A DNA stretch of 64,000 nucleotides from Strix aluco. Taxonomy: Eukaryota > Chordata > Aves > Strigiformes > Strigidae. Both the position numbers and the translations under genes were made by a program. The DNA lies in NCBI RefSeq assembly GCF_031877795.1, contig NC_133957.1, positions 6,687,009 through 6,751,008 of the forward strand, in the 5' to 3' direction. The notes beneath the pieces are model-generated. The model was not told where the DNA came from. It saw only the letters and a program-made list of their open reading frames with translations, and did no database searches. Below are positions 49,735 to 62,400 of the stretch, piece after piece; positions within the stretch are counted from its first letter, which is position 1; the number at the start of each line of letters is the position of its first letter.

Positions 49735-50483
49735 CTAAGTCACTGTTTCTGAGCCCAAAAGCTCCCTATATTGACATTTTGGAGCCCCAGAGCTCCCTAA
49801 ATTGCTGTTTCTTAGCACAAAAGCTCCCCGGGTGGGGGTTTCTGAGCCCCAAATCTCTTTAAATTGCTGGTTTTGAGCCCAAAAGATCCCTAAATAGGTG
49901 TTTCTGAGCCCCAAAGCTCCCAAAAAGGCTGTTTTGGAGGCCCCAAAGCTGCCAAAGTGGGTGTTTCTCGGGCCAAGAGCTCCCTAAATTGCTGCTTTGG
50001 AGTCAAAAACCTCCCTAAGTCACTGTTTCTGAGCCCAAAAGCTCCCTATATTGACATTTTGGAGCCCCAGAGCTCCCTAAATTGCTGTTTCTTAGCACAA
50101 AAGCTCCCCGGGTGGGGGTTTCTGAGACCCAAATCTCCCTAAATTGCTGGTTTTGAGCCCAAAAGATCCCTAAATAGGTGTTTCTGAGCCCCAAAGCTCC
50201 CAAAAAGGCTGTTTTGGAGGCCCCAAAGCTGCCAAAGTGGGTGTTTCTCGGGCCAAGAGCTCCCTAAATTGCTGCTTTGGAGTCAAAAACCTCCCTAAGT
50301 CACTGTTTCTGAGCCCAAAAGCTCCCTATATTGACATTTTGGAGCCCCAGAGCTCCCTAAATTGCTGTTTCTTAGCACAAAAGCTCCCCGGGTGGGGGTT
50401 TCTGAGCCCCAAATCTCTTTAAATTGCTGGTTTTGAGCCCAAAAGATCCCTAAAGAGGTGTTTCTGAGCCCCAAAGCTCCCAA
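49735..50483. repeat. 280-bp nested tandem triplication in the satellite
   Basis: Three copies of a nine-monomer block start at 49735, 50015 and 50295, each 280 bp. The middle copy differs slightly (GAGACCCAAATCTCCC instead of GAGCCCCAAATCTCTT). The same 280-bp doubling occurs again at 52918/53198 and 60581/60861. Confidence 0.85.
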
Positions 50484-53400
50484 AAAGGCTGTTTTGGAGG
50501 CCCAAAAGCTGCCTAAGTGGGTGTTTCTCAGGCTAAGAGCTCCCTAAATTGCTGCTTTGGAGCCAAAAACCTCCCTAAGTCACTGTTTCTGAGCCCAAAA
50601 TCTCCCTAAGTCGGTCTTTTGAGCCCCAAAGCTCCCTAAATTGCTGGTTCTTACCCCAAAAGCTCCCTAGGTGGGTGTTTCTGAGCCCCAAAGCCCCCAA
50701 ATTGGTGTTCCTGAGCCCAAAGGCTCCCTAGCTGGGGGGTTCTGAGGCCCAGAAGCCCCATAACTGGGTATTTCTTGGCCCAAAACCTACCTAAATTGCT
50801 CCTGCTGAGCTCCAGAGCTCCCTGCGTTGTTTTTGCTGAGCTCAAATGCTGCCTCAACAGATGTTTTGGAGGCCCAAAAGCTGATTAAGTGCCTGTTTCT
50901 GAGCCCCAGAGCTCCCTACATTGCTGTTTCTGAGCCCAAAAGCTCCCTAGGTGGGGGTTTCTGACCCCCACATATCATTAAATTGCTGCGTTTGAACCCA
51001 AAAGCTCCCTCCATGGGTCTTTTTGAGCCCAAAACCTCCATAAACAGGGGTTTCTGAGCCCAAAAGCTCCATAAATGGGTGTTTTGGAGGCCCAAAAGCT
51101 GCCGAAGGTGGTGTTGCTCAGGCCAAGAGCTCCCTAAATTGCTCGTTTTGAGCCAAGAACCTCCCTAAACCACTGTTTCCGAGCACAAAAGCTCCCTAAA
51201 TCGACATTTTGGAGCCCCAGAGCTCCCTACATTGCTCGCTCTTAGTGCAAAAGCTCCCCAGCTGGGTGTTTCTGAGCCCCAGATCTCATTCAATTGCTCG
51301 TTTTGAGCCCCAAGGTTCCTGAAATTGCTCTTACTCAGCTGAATACCACCCTAAGGTGCTGTTTCTGAGCCCAAAAGCTCCCTAAGTTGGTCTTCTGGAG
51401 CCCCAAAACTCCCTCCGTTGCTGTTTCTTAGCACAAAAGCTTCCTAAGTCGCTCCCTGTCTTGGCTTTTCTGAGCCTCAAAGCTCCAAAATGGATGTTCC
51501 TTAGCCACAAAGCTCCCTGCAGAGTTTTTCCTGAGCTCAAAAGCTCCCTAAAAGGCTGTTTTGGAGGCCCAAAAGCTGCCCAAGTGGGTGTTTCTCAGGC
51601 CCAAGACCTCCCTAAATTGCTGCTTTTGGGCCCCAGAGCTCCCTACACTGCTGTTTCTCAGCTGAAAACCACCTTAAGTCGTTGTTTCTGAGCCCAAAAG
51701 CTCCCTCAATGGGTCTTTCTGAGCCCAAAGGCTCCCTAAAAGGCTGTTTTGGAGGCCCAAAAGCTGCCCAAGTGGGTGTTTCTCAGGCCAAGCGCTCCCT
51801 GAGTCGCTGGTTTGGAGTCCCAAAGCTCCCTACATTGCTGTTTCTTAGCCCAAAAGTTCCCTAGGTGGGTGTTTCTGAGCCTCAAATCTATTTAAATTGC
51901 TGCTATTGAACCACAAAGCTCCCTAAACTGCTGTTTCTTAGTGGAAATCCACCCTAAGTTGCTGTTTCTGAGCCCAAAATCTCCCAAAAAGGCTGTTTTG
52001 GAGGCCCAAAAGCTGCCTAAGTGGGTGTTTCTCAGGCTAAGAGCTCCCTAAATTGCTGCTTTGGAGCCAAAAACCTCCCTAAGTCACTGTTTCTGAGCCC
52101 AAAATCTCCCTAAGTCGGTCTTTTGAGCCCCAAAGCTCCCTAAATTGCTGGTTCTTACCCCAAAAGCTCCCTAGGTGGGTGTTTCTGAGCCCCAAAGCCC
52201 CCAAATTGGTGTTCCTGAGCCCAAAGGCTCCCTAGCTGGGGGGTTCTGAGGCCCAGAAGCCCCATAACTGGGTATTTCTTGGCCCAAAACCTACCTAAAT
52301 TGCTCCTGCTGAGCTCCAGAGCTCCCTGCGTTGTTTTTGCTGAGCTCAAATGCTGCCTCAACAGATGTTTTGGAGGCCCAAAAGCTGATTAAGTGCCTGT
52401 TTCTGAGCCCCAGAGCTCCCTACATTGCTGTTTCTGAGCCCAAAAGCTCCCTAGGTGGGGGTTTCTGACCCCCAGATATCATTAAATTGCTGCGTTTGAA
52501 CCCAAAAGCTCCCTCCATGGGTCTTTTTGAGCCCAAAACCTCCATAAACAGGGGTTTCTGAGCCCAAAAGCTCCATAAATGGGTGTTTTGGAGGCCCAAA
52601 AGCTGCCTAAGGTGGTGTTGCTCAGGCCAAGAGCTCCCTAAATTGCTCGTTTTGAGCCAAGAACCTCCCTAAAACACTGTTTCCGAGCACAAAAGCTCCC
52701 TAAATCGACATTTTTGAGCCCCAGAGCTCCCTACATTGCTGTTTCTCACCTAAAAACCACCCGAAGTCGCAGTTTCTGAGCCCAAAAGCTCCCTCAATGG
52801 GTCTTTTGGAGCCCAAAGGCTCCCTAAAAGGCTGTTTTGGAGGCCCCAAAGCTGCCGAAGTGGGTGTTTCTCGGGCCAAGAGCTCCCTAAATTGCTGCTT
52901 TGGAGTCAAAAACCTCCCTAAGTCACTGTTTCTGAGCCCAAAAGCTCCCTATATTGACATTTTGGAGCCCCAGAGCTCCCTAAATTGCTGTTTCTTAGCA
53001 CAAAAGCTCCCCGGGTGGGGGTTTCTGAGACCCAAATCTCCCTAAATTGCTGGTTTTGAGCCCAAAAGATCCCTAAATAGGTGTTTCTGAGCCCCAAAGC
53101 TCCCAAAAAGGCTGTTTTGGAGGCCCCAAAGCTGCCAAAGTGGGTGTTTCTCGGGCCAAGAGCTCCCTAAATTGCTGCTTTGGAGTCAAAAACCTCCCTA
53201 AGTCACTGTTTCTGAGCCCAAAAGCTCCCTATATTGACATTTTGGAGCCCCAGAGCTCCCTAAATTGCTGTTTCTTAGCACAAAAGCTCCCCGGGTGGGG
53301 GTTTCTGAGCCCCAAATCTCTTTAAATTGCTGGTTTTGAGCCCAAAAGATCCCTAAAGAGGTGTTTCTGAGCCCCAAAGCTCCCAAAAAGGCTGTTTTGG

Positions 53401-56400
53401 AGGCCCAAAAGCTGCCTAAGTGGGTGTTTCTCAGGCTAAGAGCTCCCTAAATTGCTGCTTTGGAGCCAAAAACCTCCCTAAGTCACTGTTTCTGAGCCCA
53501 AAATCTCCCTAAGTCGGTCTTTTGAGCCCCAAAGCTCCCTAAATTGCTGGTTCTTACCCCAAAAGCTCCCTAGGTGGGTGTTTCTGAGCCCCAAAGCCCC
53601 CAAATTGGTGTTCCTGAGCCCAAAGGCTCCCTAGCTGGGGGGTTCTGAGGCCCAGAAGCCCCATAACTGGGTATTTCTTGGCCCAAAACCTACCTAAATT
53701 GCTCCTGCTGAGCTCCAGAGCTCCCTGCGTTGTTTTTGCTGAGCTCAAATGCTGCCTCAACAGATGTTTTGGAGGCCCAAAAGCTGATTAAGTGCCTGTT
53801 TCTGAGCCCCAGAGCTCCCTACATTGCTGTTTCTGAGCCCAAAAGCTCCCTAGGTGGGGGTTTCTGACCCCCAGATATCATTAAATTGCTGCGTTTGAAC
53901 CCAAAAGCTCCCTCCATGGGTCTTTTTGAGCCCCAAACCTCCATAAACAGGGGTTTCTGAGCCCAAAAGCTCCATAAATGGGTGTTTTGGAGGCCCAAAA
54001 GCTGCCGAAGGTGGTGTTGCTCAGGCCAAGAGCTCCCTAAATTGCTCGTTTTGAGCCAAGAACCTCCCTAAACCACTGTTTCCGAGCACAAAAGCTCCCT
54101 AAATCGACATTTTGGAGCCCCAGAGCTCCCTACATTGCTCGCTCTTAGTGCAAAAGCTCCCCAGCTGGGTGTTTCTGAGCCCCAGATCTCATTCAATTGC
54201 TCGTTTTGAGCCCCAAGGTTCCTGAAATTGCTCTTACTCAGCTGAAAACCACCCTAAGGTGCTGTTTCTGAGCCCAAAAGCTCCCTAAGTTGGTCTTCTG
54301 GAGCCCCAAAACTCCCTCCGTTGCTGTTTCTTAGCACAAAAGCTTCCTAAGTCGCTCCCTGTCTTGGCTTTTCTGAGCCTCAAAGCTCCAAAATGGATGT
54401 TCCTTAGCCACAAAGCTCCCTGCAGAGTTTTTCCTGAGCTCAAAAGCTCCCTAAAAGGCTGTTTTGGAGGCCCAAAAGCTGCCCAAGTGGGTGTTTCTCA
54501 GGCCCAAGACCTCCCTAAATTGCTGCTTTTGGGCCCCAGAGCTCCCTACACTGCTGTTTCTCAGCTGAAAACCACCTTAAGTCGTTGTTTCTGAGCCCAA
54601 AAGCTCCCTCAATGGGTCTTTCTGAGCCCAAAAGCTCCCTAAAAGGGTGTTTTGGAGGCCCAAAAGCTGCCCAAGTGGGTGTTTCTCAGGCCAAGCGCTC
54701 CCTGAGTCGCTGGTTTGGAGTCCCAAAGCTCCCTACATTGCTGTTTCTTAGCCCAAAAGTTCCCTAGGTGGGTGTTTCTGAGCCTCAAATCTATTTAAAT
54801 TGCTGCTTTTGAACCCCAAAGCTCCCTAAACTGTTGTTTCTTAGCGGAAATGCACCCTAAGTTGCTGTTTCTGAGCCCAAAATCTCCCAAAAAGGCTGTT
54901 TTGGAGGCCCAAAAGCTGCCTAAGTGGGTGTTTCTCAGGCTAAGAGCTCCCTAAATTGCTGCTTTGGAGCCAAAAACCTCCCTAAGTCACTGTTTCTGAG
55001 CCCAAAATCTCCCTAAGTCGGTCTTTTGAGCCCCAAAGCTCCCTAAATTGCTGGTTCTTACCCCAAAAGCTCCCTAGGTGGGTGTTTCTGAGCCCCAAAG
55101 CCCCCAAATTGGTGTTCCTGAGCCCAAAGGCTCCCTAGCTGGGGGGTTCTGAGGCCCAGAAGCCCCATAACTGGGTATTTCTTGGCCCAAAACCTACCTA
55201 AATTGCTCCTGCTGAGCTCCAGAGCTCCCTGCATTGTTTTTGCTGAGCTCAAATGCTGCCTCAACAGATGTTTTGGAGGCCCAAAAGCTGATTAAGTGCC
55301 TGTTTCTGAGCCCCAGAGCTCCCTACATTGCTGTTTCTGAGCCCAAAAGCTCCCTAGGTGGGGGTTTCTGACCCCCAGATATCATTAAATTGCTGCGTTT
55401 GAACCCAAAAGCTCCCTTCATGGGTCTTTTTGAGCCCAAAACCTCCATAAACAGGGGTTTCTGAGCCCAAAAGCTCCATAAATGGGTGTTTTGGAGGCCC
55501 AAAAGCTGCCGAAGGTGGTGTTGCTCAGGCCAAGAGCTCCCTAAATTGCTCGTTTTGAGCCAAGAACCTCCCTAAACCACTGTTTCCGAGCACAAAAGCT
55601 CCCTAAATCGACATTTTGGAGCCCCAGAGCTCCCTACATTGCTCGCTCTTAGTGCAAAAGCTCCCCAGCTGGGTGTTTCTGAGCCCCAGATCTCATTCAA
55701 TTGCTCGTTTTGAGCCCCAAGGTTCCTGAAATTGCTCTTACTCAGCTGAATACCACCCTAAGGTGCTGTTTCTGAGCCCAAAAGCTCCCTAAGTTGGTCT
55801 TCTGGAGCCCCAAAACTCCCTCCGTTGCTGTTTCTTAGCACAAAAGCTTCCTAAGTCGCTCCCTGTCTTGGCTTTTCTGAGCCTCAAAGCTCCAAAATGG
55901 ATGTTCCTTAGCCACAAAGCTCCCTGCAGAGTTTTTCCTGAGCTCAAAAGCTCCCTAAAAGGCTGTTTTGGAGGCCCAAAAGCTGCCCAAGTGGGTGTTT
56001 CTCAGGCCCAAGACCTCCCTAAATTGCTGCTTTTGGGCCCCAGAGCTCCCTACACTGCTGTTTCTCAGCTGAAAACCACCTTAAGTCGTTGTTTCTGAGC
56101 CCAAAAGCTCCCTCAATGGGTCTTTCTGAGCCCAAAGGCTCCCTAAAAGGCTGTTTTGGAGGCCCAAAAGCTGCCCAAGTGGGTGTTTCTCAGGCCAAGC
56201 GCTCCCTGAGTCGCTGGTTTGGAGTCCCAAAGCTCCCTACATTGCTGTTTCTTAGCCCAAAAGTTCCCTAGGTGGGTGTTTCTGAGCCTCAAATCTATTT
56301 AAATTGCTGCTATTGAACCACAAAGCTCCCTAAACTGCTGTTTCTTAGTGGAAATCCACCCTAAGTTGCTGTTTCTGAGCCCAAAATCTCCCAAAAAGGC

Positions 56401-59400
56401 TGTTTTGGAGGCCCAAAAGCTGCCTAAGTGGGTGTTTCTCAGGCTAAGAGCTCCCTAAATTGCTGCTTTGGAGCCAAAAACCTCCCTAAGTCACTGTTTC
56501 TGAGCCCAAAATCTCCCTAAGTCGGTCTTTTGAGCCCCAAAGCTCCCTAAATTGCTGGTTCTTACCCCAAAAGCTCCCTAGGTGGGTGTTTCTGAGCCCC
56601 AAAGCCCCCAAATTGGTGTTCCTGAGCCCAAAGGCTCCCTAGCTGGGGGGTTCTGAGGCCCAGAAGCCCCATAACTGGGTATTTCTTGGCCCAAAACCTA
56701 CCTAAATTGCTCCTGCTGAGCTCCAGAGCTCCCTGCGTTGTTTTTGCTGAGCTCAAATGCTGCCTCAACAGATGTTTTGGAGGCCCAAAAGCTGATTAAG
56801 TGCCTGTTTCTGAGCCCCAGAGCTCCCTACATTGCTGTTTCTGAGCCCAAAAGCTCCCTAGGTGGGGGTTTCTGACCCCCAGATATCATTAAATTGCTGC
56901 GTTTGAACCCAAAAGCTCCCTCCATGGGTCTTTTTGAGCCCCAAACCTCCATAAACAGGGGTTTCTGAGCCCAAAAGCTCCATAAATGGGTGTTTTGGAG
57001 GCCCAAAAGCTGCCGAAGGTGGTGTTGCTCAGGCCAAGAGCTCCCTAAATTGCTCGTTTTGAGCCAAGAACCTCCCTAAACCACTGTTTCCGAGCACAAA
57101 AGCTCCCTAAATCGACATTTTGGAGCCCCAGAGCTCCCTACATTGCTCGCTCTTAGTGCAAAAGCTCCCCAGCTGGGTGTTTCTGAGCCCCAGATCTCAT
57201 TCAATTGCTCGTTTTGAGCCCCAAGGTTCCTGAAATTGCTCTTACTCAGCTGAAAACCACCCTAAGGTGCTGTTTCTGAGCCCAAAAGCTCCCTAAGTTG
57301 GTCTTCTGGAGCCCCAAAACTCCCTCCGTTGCTGTTTCTTAGCACAAAAGCTTCCTAAGTCGCTCCCTGTCTTGGCTTTTCTGAGCCTCAAAGCTCCAAA
57401 ATGGATGTTCCTTAGCCACAAAGCTCCCTGCAGAGTTTTTCCTGAGCTCAAAAGCTCCCTAAAAGGCTGTTTTGGAGGCCCAAAAGCTGCCCAAGTGGGT
57501 GTTTCTCAGGCCCAAGACCTCCCTAAATTGCTGCTTTTGGGCCCCAGAGCTCCCTACACTGCTGTTTCTCAGCTGAAAACCACCTTAAGTCGTTGTTTCT
57601 GAGCCCAAAAGCTCCCTCAATGGGTCTTTCTGAGCCCAAAAGCTCCCTAAAAGGGTGTTTTGGAGGCCCAAAAGCTGCCCAAGTGGGTGTTTCTCAGGCC
57701 AAGCGCTCCCTGAGTCGCTGGTTTGGAGTCCCAAAGCTCCCTACATTGCTGTTTCTTAGCCCAAAAGTTCCCTAGGTGGGTGTTTCTGAGCCTCAAATCT
57801 ATTTAAATTGCTGCTTTTGAACCCCAAAGCTCCCTAAACTGCTGTTTCTTAGCGGAAATCCACCCTAAGTTGCTGTTTCTGAGCCCAAAATCTCCCAAAA
57901 AGGCTGTTTTGGAGGCCCAAAAGCTGCCTAAGTGGGTGTTTCCTGGGCCAAGAGCTCCATAAGTTGCTGGTTTGGAGCCCCAGAGCTCCCTAAAGTGCTG
58001 TTTCTCAGCTGAAAACAACCCTAACTTGCTGATTCCGAGCCCAAAATCTCCCTCAATGGGACTGTCTGAGGCCAAAATCTCCCCAGACAGGTGTTTCTGA
58101 GCACAGAAGCTGCCTAAAAGGGTGTTTTGGAGGCCCAAAAGCTGCCCAAGTGGGTGTTTCTCAGGCCCAAGACCTCCCTAAATTGCCGCTTTTGGCCCCA
58201 GAGCTCCCTACATTGCTGTTTCTCACCTAAAAACCACCCAAAGTCGCAGTTTCTGAGCCCAAAAGCTCCCTCAATGGGTCTTTTGGAGCCCAAAGGCTCC
58301 CTAAAAGGCTGTTTTGGAGGCCCCAAAGCTGCCAAAGTGGGTGTTTCTCGGGCCAAGAGCTCCCTAAATTGCTGCTTTGGAGCCAAAAACCTCCCTAAGT
58401 CACTGTTTCTGAGCCCAAAAGCTCCCTATATTGACATTTTGGAGCCCCAGAGCTCCCTAAATTGCTGTTTCTTAGCACAAAAGCTCCCCGGGTGGGGGTT
58501 TCTGAGCCCCAAATCTCTTTAAATTGCTGGTTTTGAGCCCAAAAGATCCCTAAATAGGTGTTTCTGAGCCCCAAAGCTCCCAAAAAGGCTGTTTTGGAGG
58601 CCCAAAAGCTGCCTAAGTGGGTGTTTCTCAGGCTAAGAGCTCCCTAAATTGCTGCTTTGGAGCCAAAAACCTCCCTAAGTCACTGTTTCTGAGCCCAAAA
58701 TCTCCCTAAGTCGGTCTTTTGAGCCCCAAAGCTCCCTAAATTGCTGGTTCTTACCCCAAAAGCTCCCTAGGTGGGTGTTTCTGAGCCCCAAAGCCCCCAA
58801 ATTGGTGTTCCTGAGCCCAAAGGCTCCCTAGCTGGGGGGTTCTGAGGCCCAGAAGCCCCATAACTGGGTATTTCTTGGCCCAAAACCTACCTAAATTGCT
58901 CCTGCTGAGCTCCAGAGCTCCCTGCGTTGTTTTTGCTGAGCTCAAATGCTGCCTCAACAGATGTTTTGGAGGCCCAAAAGCTGATTAAGTGCCTGTTTCT
59001 GAGCCCCAGAGCTCCCTACATTGCTGTTTCTGAGCCCAAAAGCTCCCTAGGTGGGGGTTTCTGACCCCCAGATATCATTAAATTGCTGCGTTTGAACCCA
59101 AAAGCTCCCTCCATGGGTCTTTTTGAGCCCAAAACCTCCATAAACAGGGGTTTCTGAGCCCAAAAGCTCCATAAATGGGTGTTTTGGAGGCCCAAAAGCT
59201 GCCTAAGGTGGTGTTGCTCAGGCCAAGAGCTCCCTAAATTGCTCGTTTTGAGCCAAGAACCTCCCTAAAACACTGTTTCCGAGCACAAAAGCTCCCTAAA
59301 TCGACATTTTTGAGCCCCAGAGCTCCCTACATTGCTCGCTCTTAGTGCAAAAGCTCCCCAGCTGGGTGTTTCTGAGCCCCAGATCTCATTCAATTGCTCG

Positions 59401-62400
59401 TTTTGAGCCCCAAGGTTCCTGAAATTGCTCTTACTCAGCTGAATACCACCCTAAGGTGCTGTTTCTGAGCCCAAAAGCTCCCTAAGTTGGTCTTCTGGAG
59501 CCCCAAAACTCCCTCCGTTGCTGTTTCTTAGCACAAAAGCTTCCTAAGTCGCTCCCTGTCTTGGCTTTTCTGAGCCTCAAAGCTCCAAAATGGATGTTCC
59601 TTAGCCACAAAGCTCCCTGCAGAGTTTTTCCTGAGCTCAAAAGCTCCCTAAAAGGCTGTTTTGGAGGCCCAAAAGCTGCCTAAGTGGGTGTTTCTCAGGC
59701 TAAGAGCTCCCTAAATTGCTGCTTTGGAGCCAAAAACCTCCCTAAGTCACTGTTTCTGAGCCCAAAATCTCCCTAAGTCGGTCTTTTGAGCCCCAAAGCT
59801 CCCTAAATTGCTGGTTCTTACCCCAAAAGCTCCCTAGGTGGGTGTTTCTGAGCCCCAAAGCCCCCAAATTGGTGTTCCTGAGCCCAAAGGCTCCCTAGCT
59901 GGGGGGTTCTGAGGCCCAGAAGCCCCATAACTGGGTATTTCTTGGCCCAAAACCTACCTAAATTGCTCCTGCTGAGCTCCAGAGCTCCCTGCGTTGTTTT
60001 TGCTGAGCTCAAATGCTGCCTCAACAGATGTTTTGGAGGCCCAAAAGCTGATTAAGTGCCTGTTTCTGAGCCCCAGAGCTCCCTACATTGCTGTTTCTGA
60101 GCCCAAAAGCTCCCTAGGTGGGGGTTTCTGACCCCCAGATATCATTAAATTGCTGCGTTTGAACCCAAAAGCTCCCTCCATGGGTCTTTTTGAGCCCAAA
60201 ACCTCCATAAACAGGGGTTTCTGAGCCCAAAAGCTCCATAAATGGGTGTTTTGGAGGCCCAAAAGCTGCCTAAGGTGGTGTTGCTCAGGCCAAGAGCTCC
60301 CTAAATTGCTCGTTTTGAGCCAAGAACCTCCCTAAAACACTGTTTCCGAGCACAAAAGCTCCCTAAATCGACATTTTTGAGCCCCAGAGCTCCCTACATT
60401 GCTGTTTCTCACCTAAAAACCACCCGAAGTCGCAGTTTCTGAGCCCAAAATCTCCCTCAATGGGTCTTTTGGAGCCCAAAGGCTCCCTAAAAGGCTGTTT
60501 TGGAGGCCCCAAAGCTGCCGAAGTGGGTGTTTCTCGGGCCAAGAGCTCCCTAAATTGCTGCTTTGGAGCCAAAAACCTCCCTAAGTCACTGTTTCTGAGC
60601 CCAAAAGCTCCCTATATTGACATTTTGGAGCCCCAGAGCTCCCTAAATTGCTGTTTCTTAGCACAAAAGCTCCCCGGGTGGGGGTTTCTGAGCCCCAAAT
60701 CTCTTTAAATTGCTGGTTTTGAGCCCAAAAGATCCCTAAATAGGTGTTTCTGAGCCCCAAAGCTCCCAAAAAGGCTGTTTTGGAGGCCCCAAAGCTGCCA
60801 AAGTGGGTGTTTCTCGGGCCAAGAGCTCCCTAAATTGCTGCTTTGGAGTCAAAAACCTCCCTAAGTCACTGTTTCTGAGCCCAAAAGCTCCCTATATTGA
60901 CATTTTGGAGCCCCAGAGCTCCCTAAATTGCTGTTTCTTAGCACAAAAGCTCCCCGGGTGGGGGTTTCTGAGCCCCAAATCTCTTTAAATTGCTGGTTTT
61001 GAGCCCAAAAGATCCCTAAAGAGGTGTTTCTGAGCCCCAAAGCTCCCAAAAAGGCTGTTTTGGAGGCCCAAAAGCTGCCTAAGTGGGTGTTTCTCAGGCT
61101 AAGAGCTCCCTAAATTGCTGCTTTGGAGCCAAAAACCTCCCTAAGTCACTGTTTCTGAGCCCAAAATCTCCCTAAGTCGGTCTTTTGAGCCCCAAAGCTC
61201 CCTAAATTGCTGGTTCTTACCCCAAAAGCTCCCTAGGTGGGTGTTTCTGAGCCCCAAAGCCCCCAAATTGGTGTTCCTGAGCCCAAAGGCTCCCTAGCTG
61301 GGGGGTTCTGAGGCCCAGAAGCCCCATAACTGGGTATTTCTTGGCCCAAAACCTACCTAAATTGCTCCTGCTGAGCTCCAGAGCTCCCTGCGTTGTTTTT
61401 GCTGAGCTCAAATGCTGCCTCAACAGATGTTTTGGAGGCCCAAAAGCTGATTAAGTGCCTGTTTCTGAGCCCCAGAGCTCCCTACATTGCTGTTTCTGAG
61501 CCCAAAAGCTCCCTAGGTGGGGGTTTCTGACCCCCAGATATCATTAAATTGCTGCGTTTGAACCCAAAAGCTCCCTCCATGGGTCTTTTTGAGCCCAAAA
61601 CCTCCATAAACAGGGGTTTCTGAGCCCAAAAGCTCCATAAATGGGTGTTTTGGAGGCCCAAAAGCTGCCTAAGGTGGTGTTGCTCAGGCCAAGAGCTCCC
61701 TAAATTGCTCGTTTTGAGCCAAGAACCTCCCTAAAACACTGTTTCCGAGCACAAAAGCTCCCTAAATCGACATTTTGGAGCCCCAGAGCTCCCTACATTG
61801 CTCGCTCTTAGTGCAAAAGCTCCCCAGCTGGGTGTTTCTGAGCCCCAGATCTCATTCAATTGCTCGTTTTGAGCCCCAAGGTTCCTGAAATTGCTCTTAC
61901 TCAGCTGAAAACCACCCTAAGGTGCTGTTTCTGAGCCCAAAAGCTCCCTAAGTTGGTCTTCTGGAGCCCCAAAACTCCCTCCGTTGCTGTTTCTTAGCAC
62001 AAAAGCTTCCTAAGTCGCTCCCTGTCTTGGCTTTTCTGAGCCTCAAAGCTCCAAAATGGATGTTCCTTAGCCACAAAGCTCCCTGCAGAGTTTTTCCTGA
62101 GCTCAAAAGCTCCCTAAAAGGCTGTTTTGGAGGCCCAAAAGCTGCCCAAGTGGGTGTTTCTCAGGCCCAAGACCTCCCTAAATTGCTGCTTTTGGGCCCC
62201 AGAGCTCCCTACACTGCTGTTTCTCAGCTGAAAACCACCTTAAGTCGTTGTTTCTGAGCCCAAAAGCTCCCTCAATGGGTCTTTCTGAGCCCAAAAGCTC
62301 CCTAAAAGGGTGTTTTGGAGGCCCAAAAGCTGCCCAAGTGGGTGTTTCTCAGGCCAAGCGCTCCCTGAGTCGCTGGTTTGGAGTCCCAAAGCTCCCTACA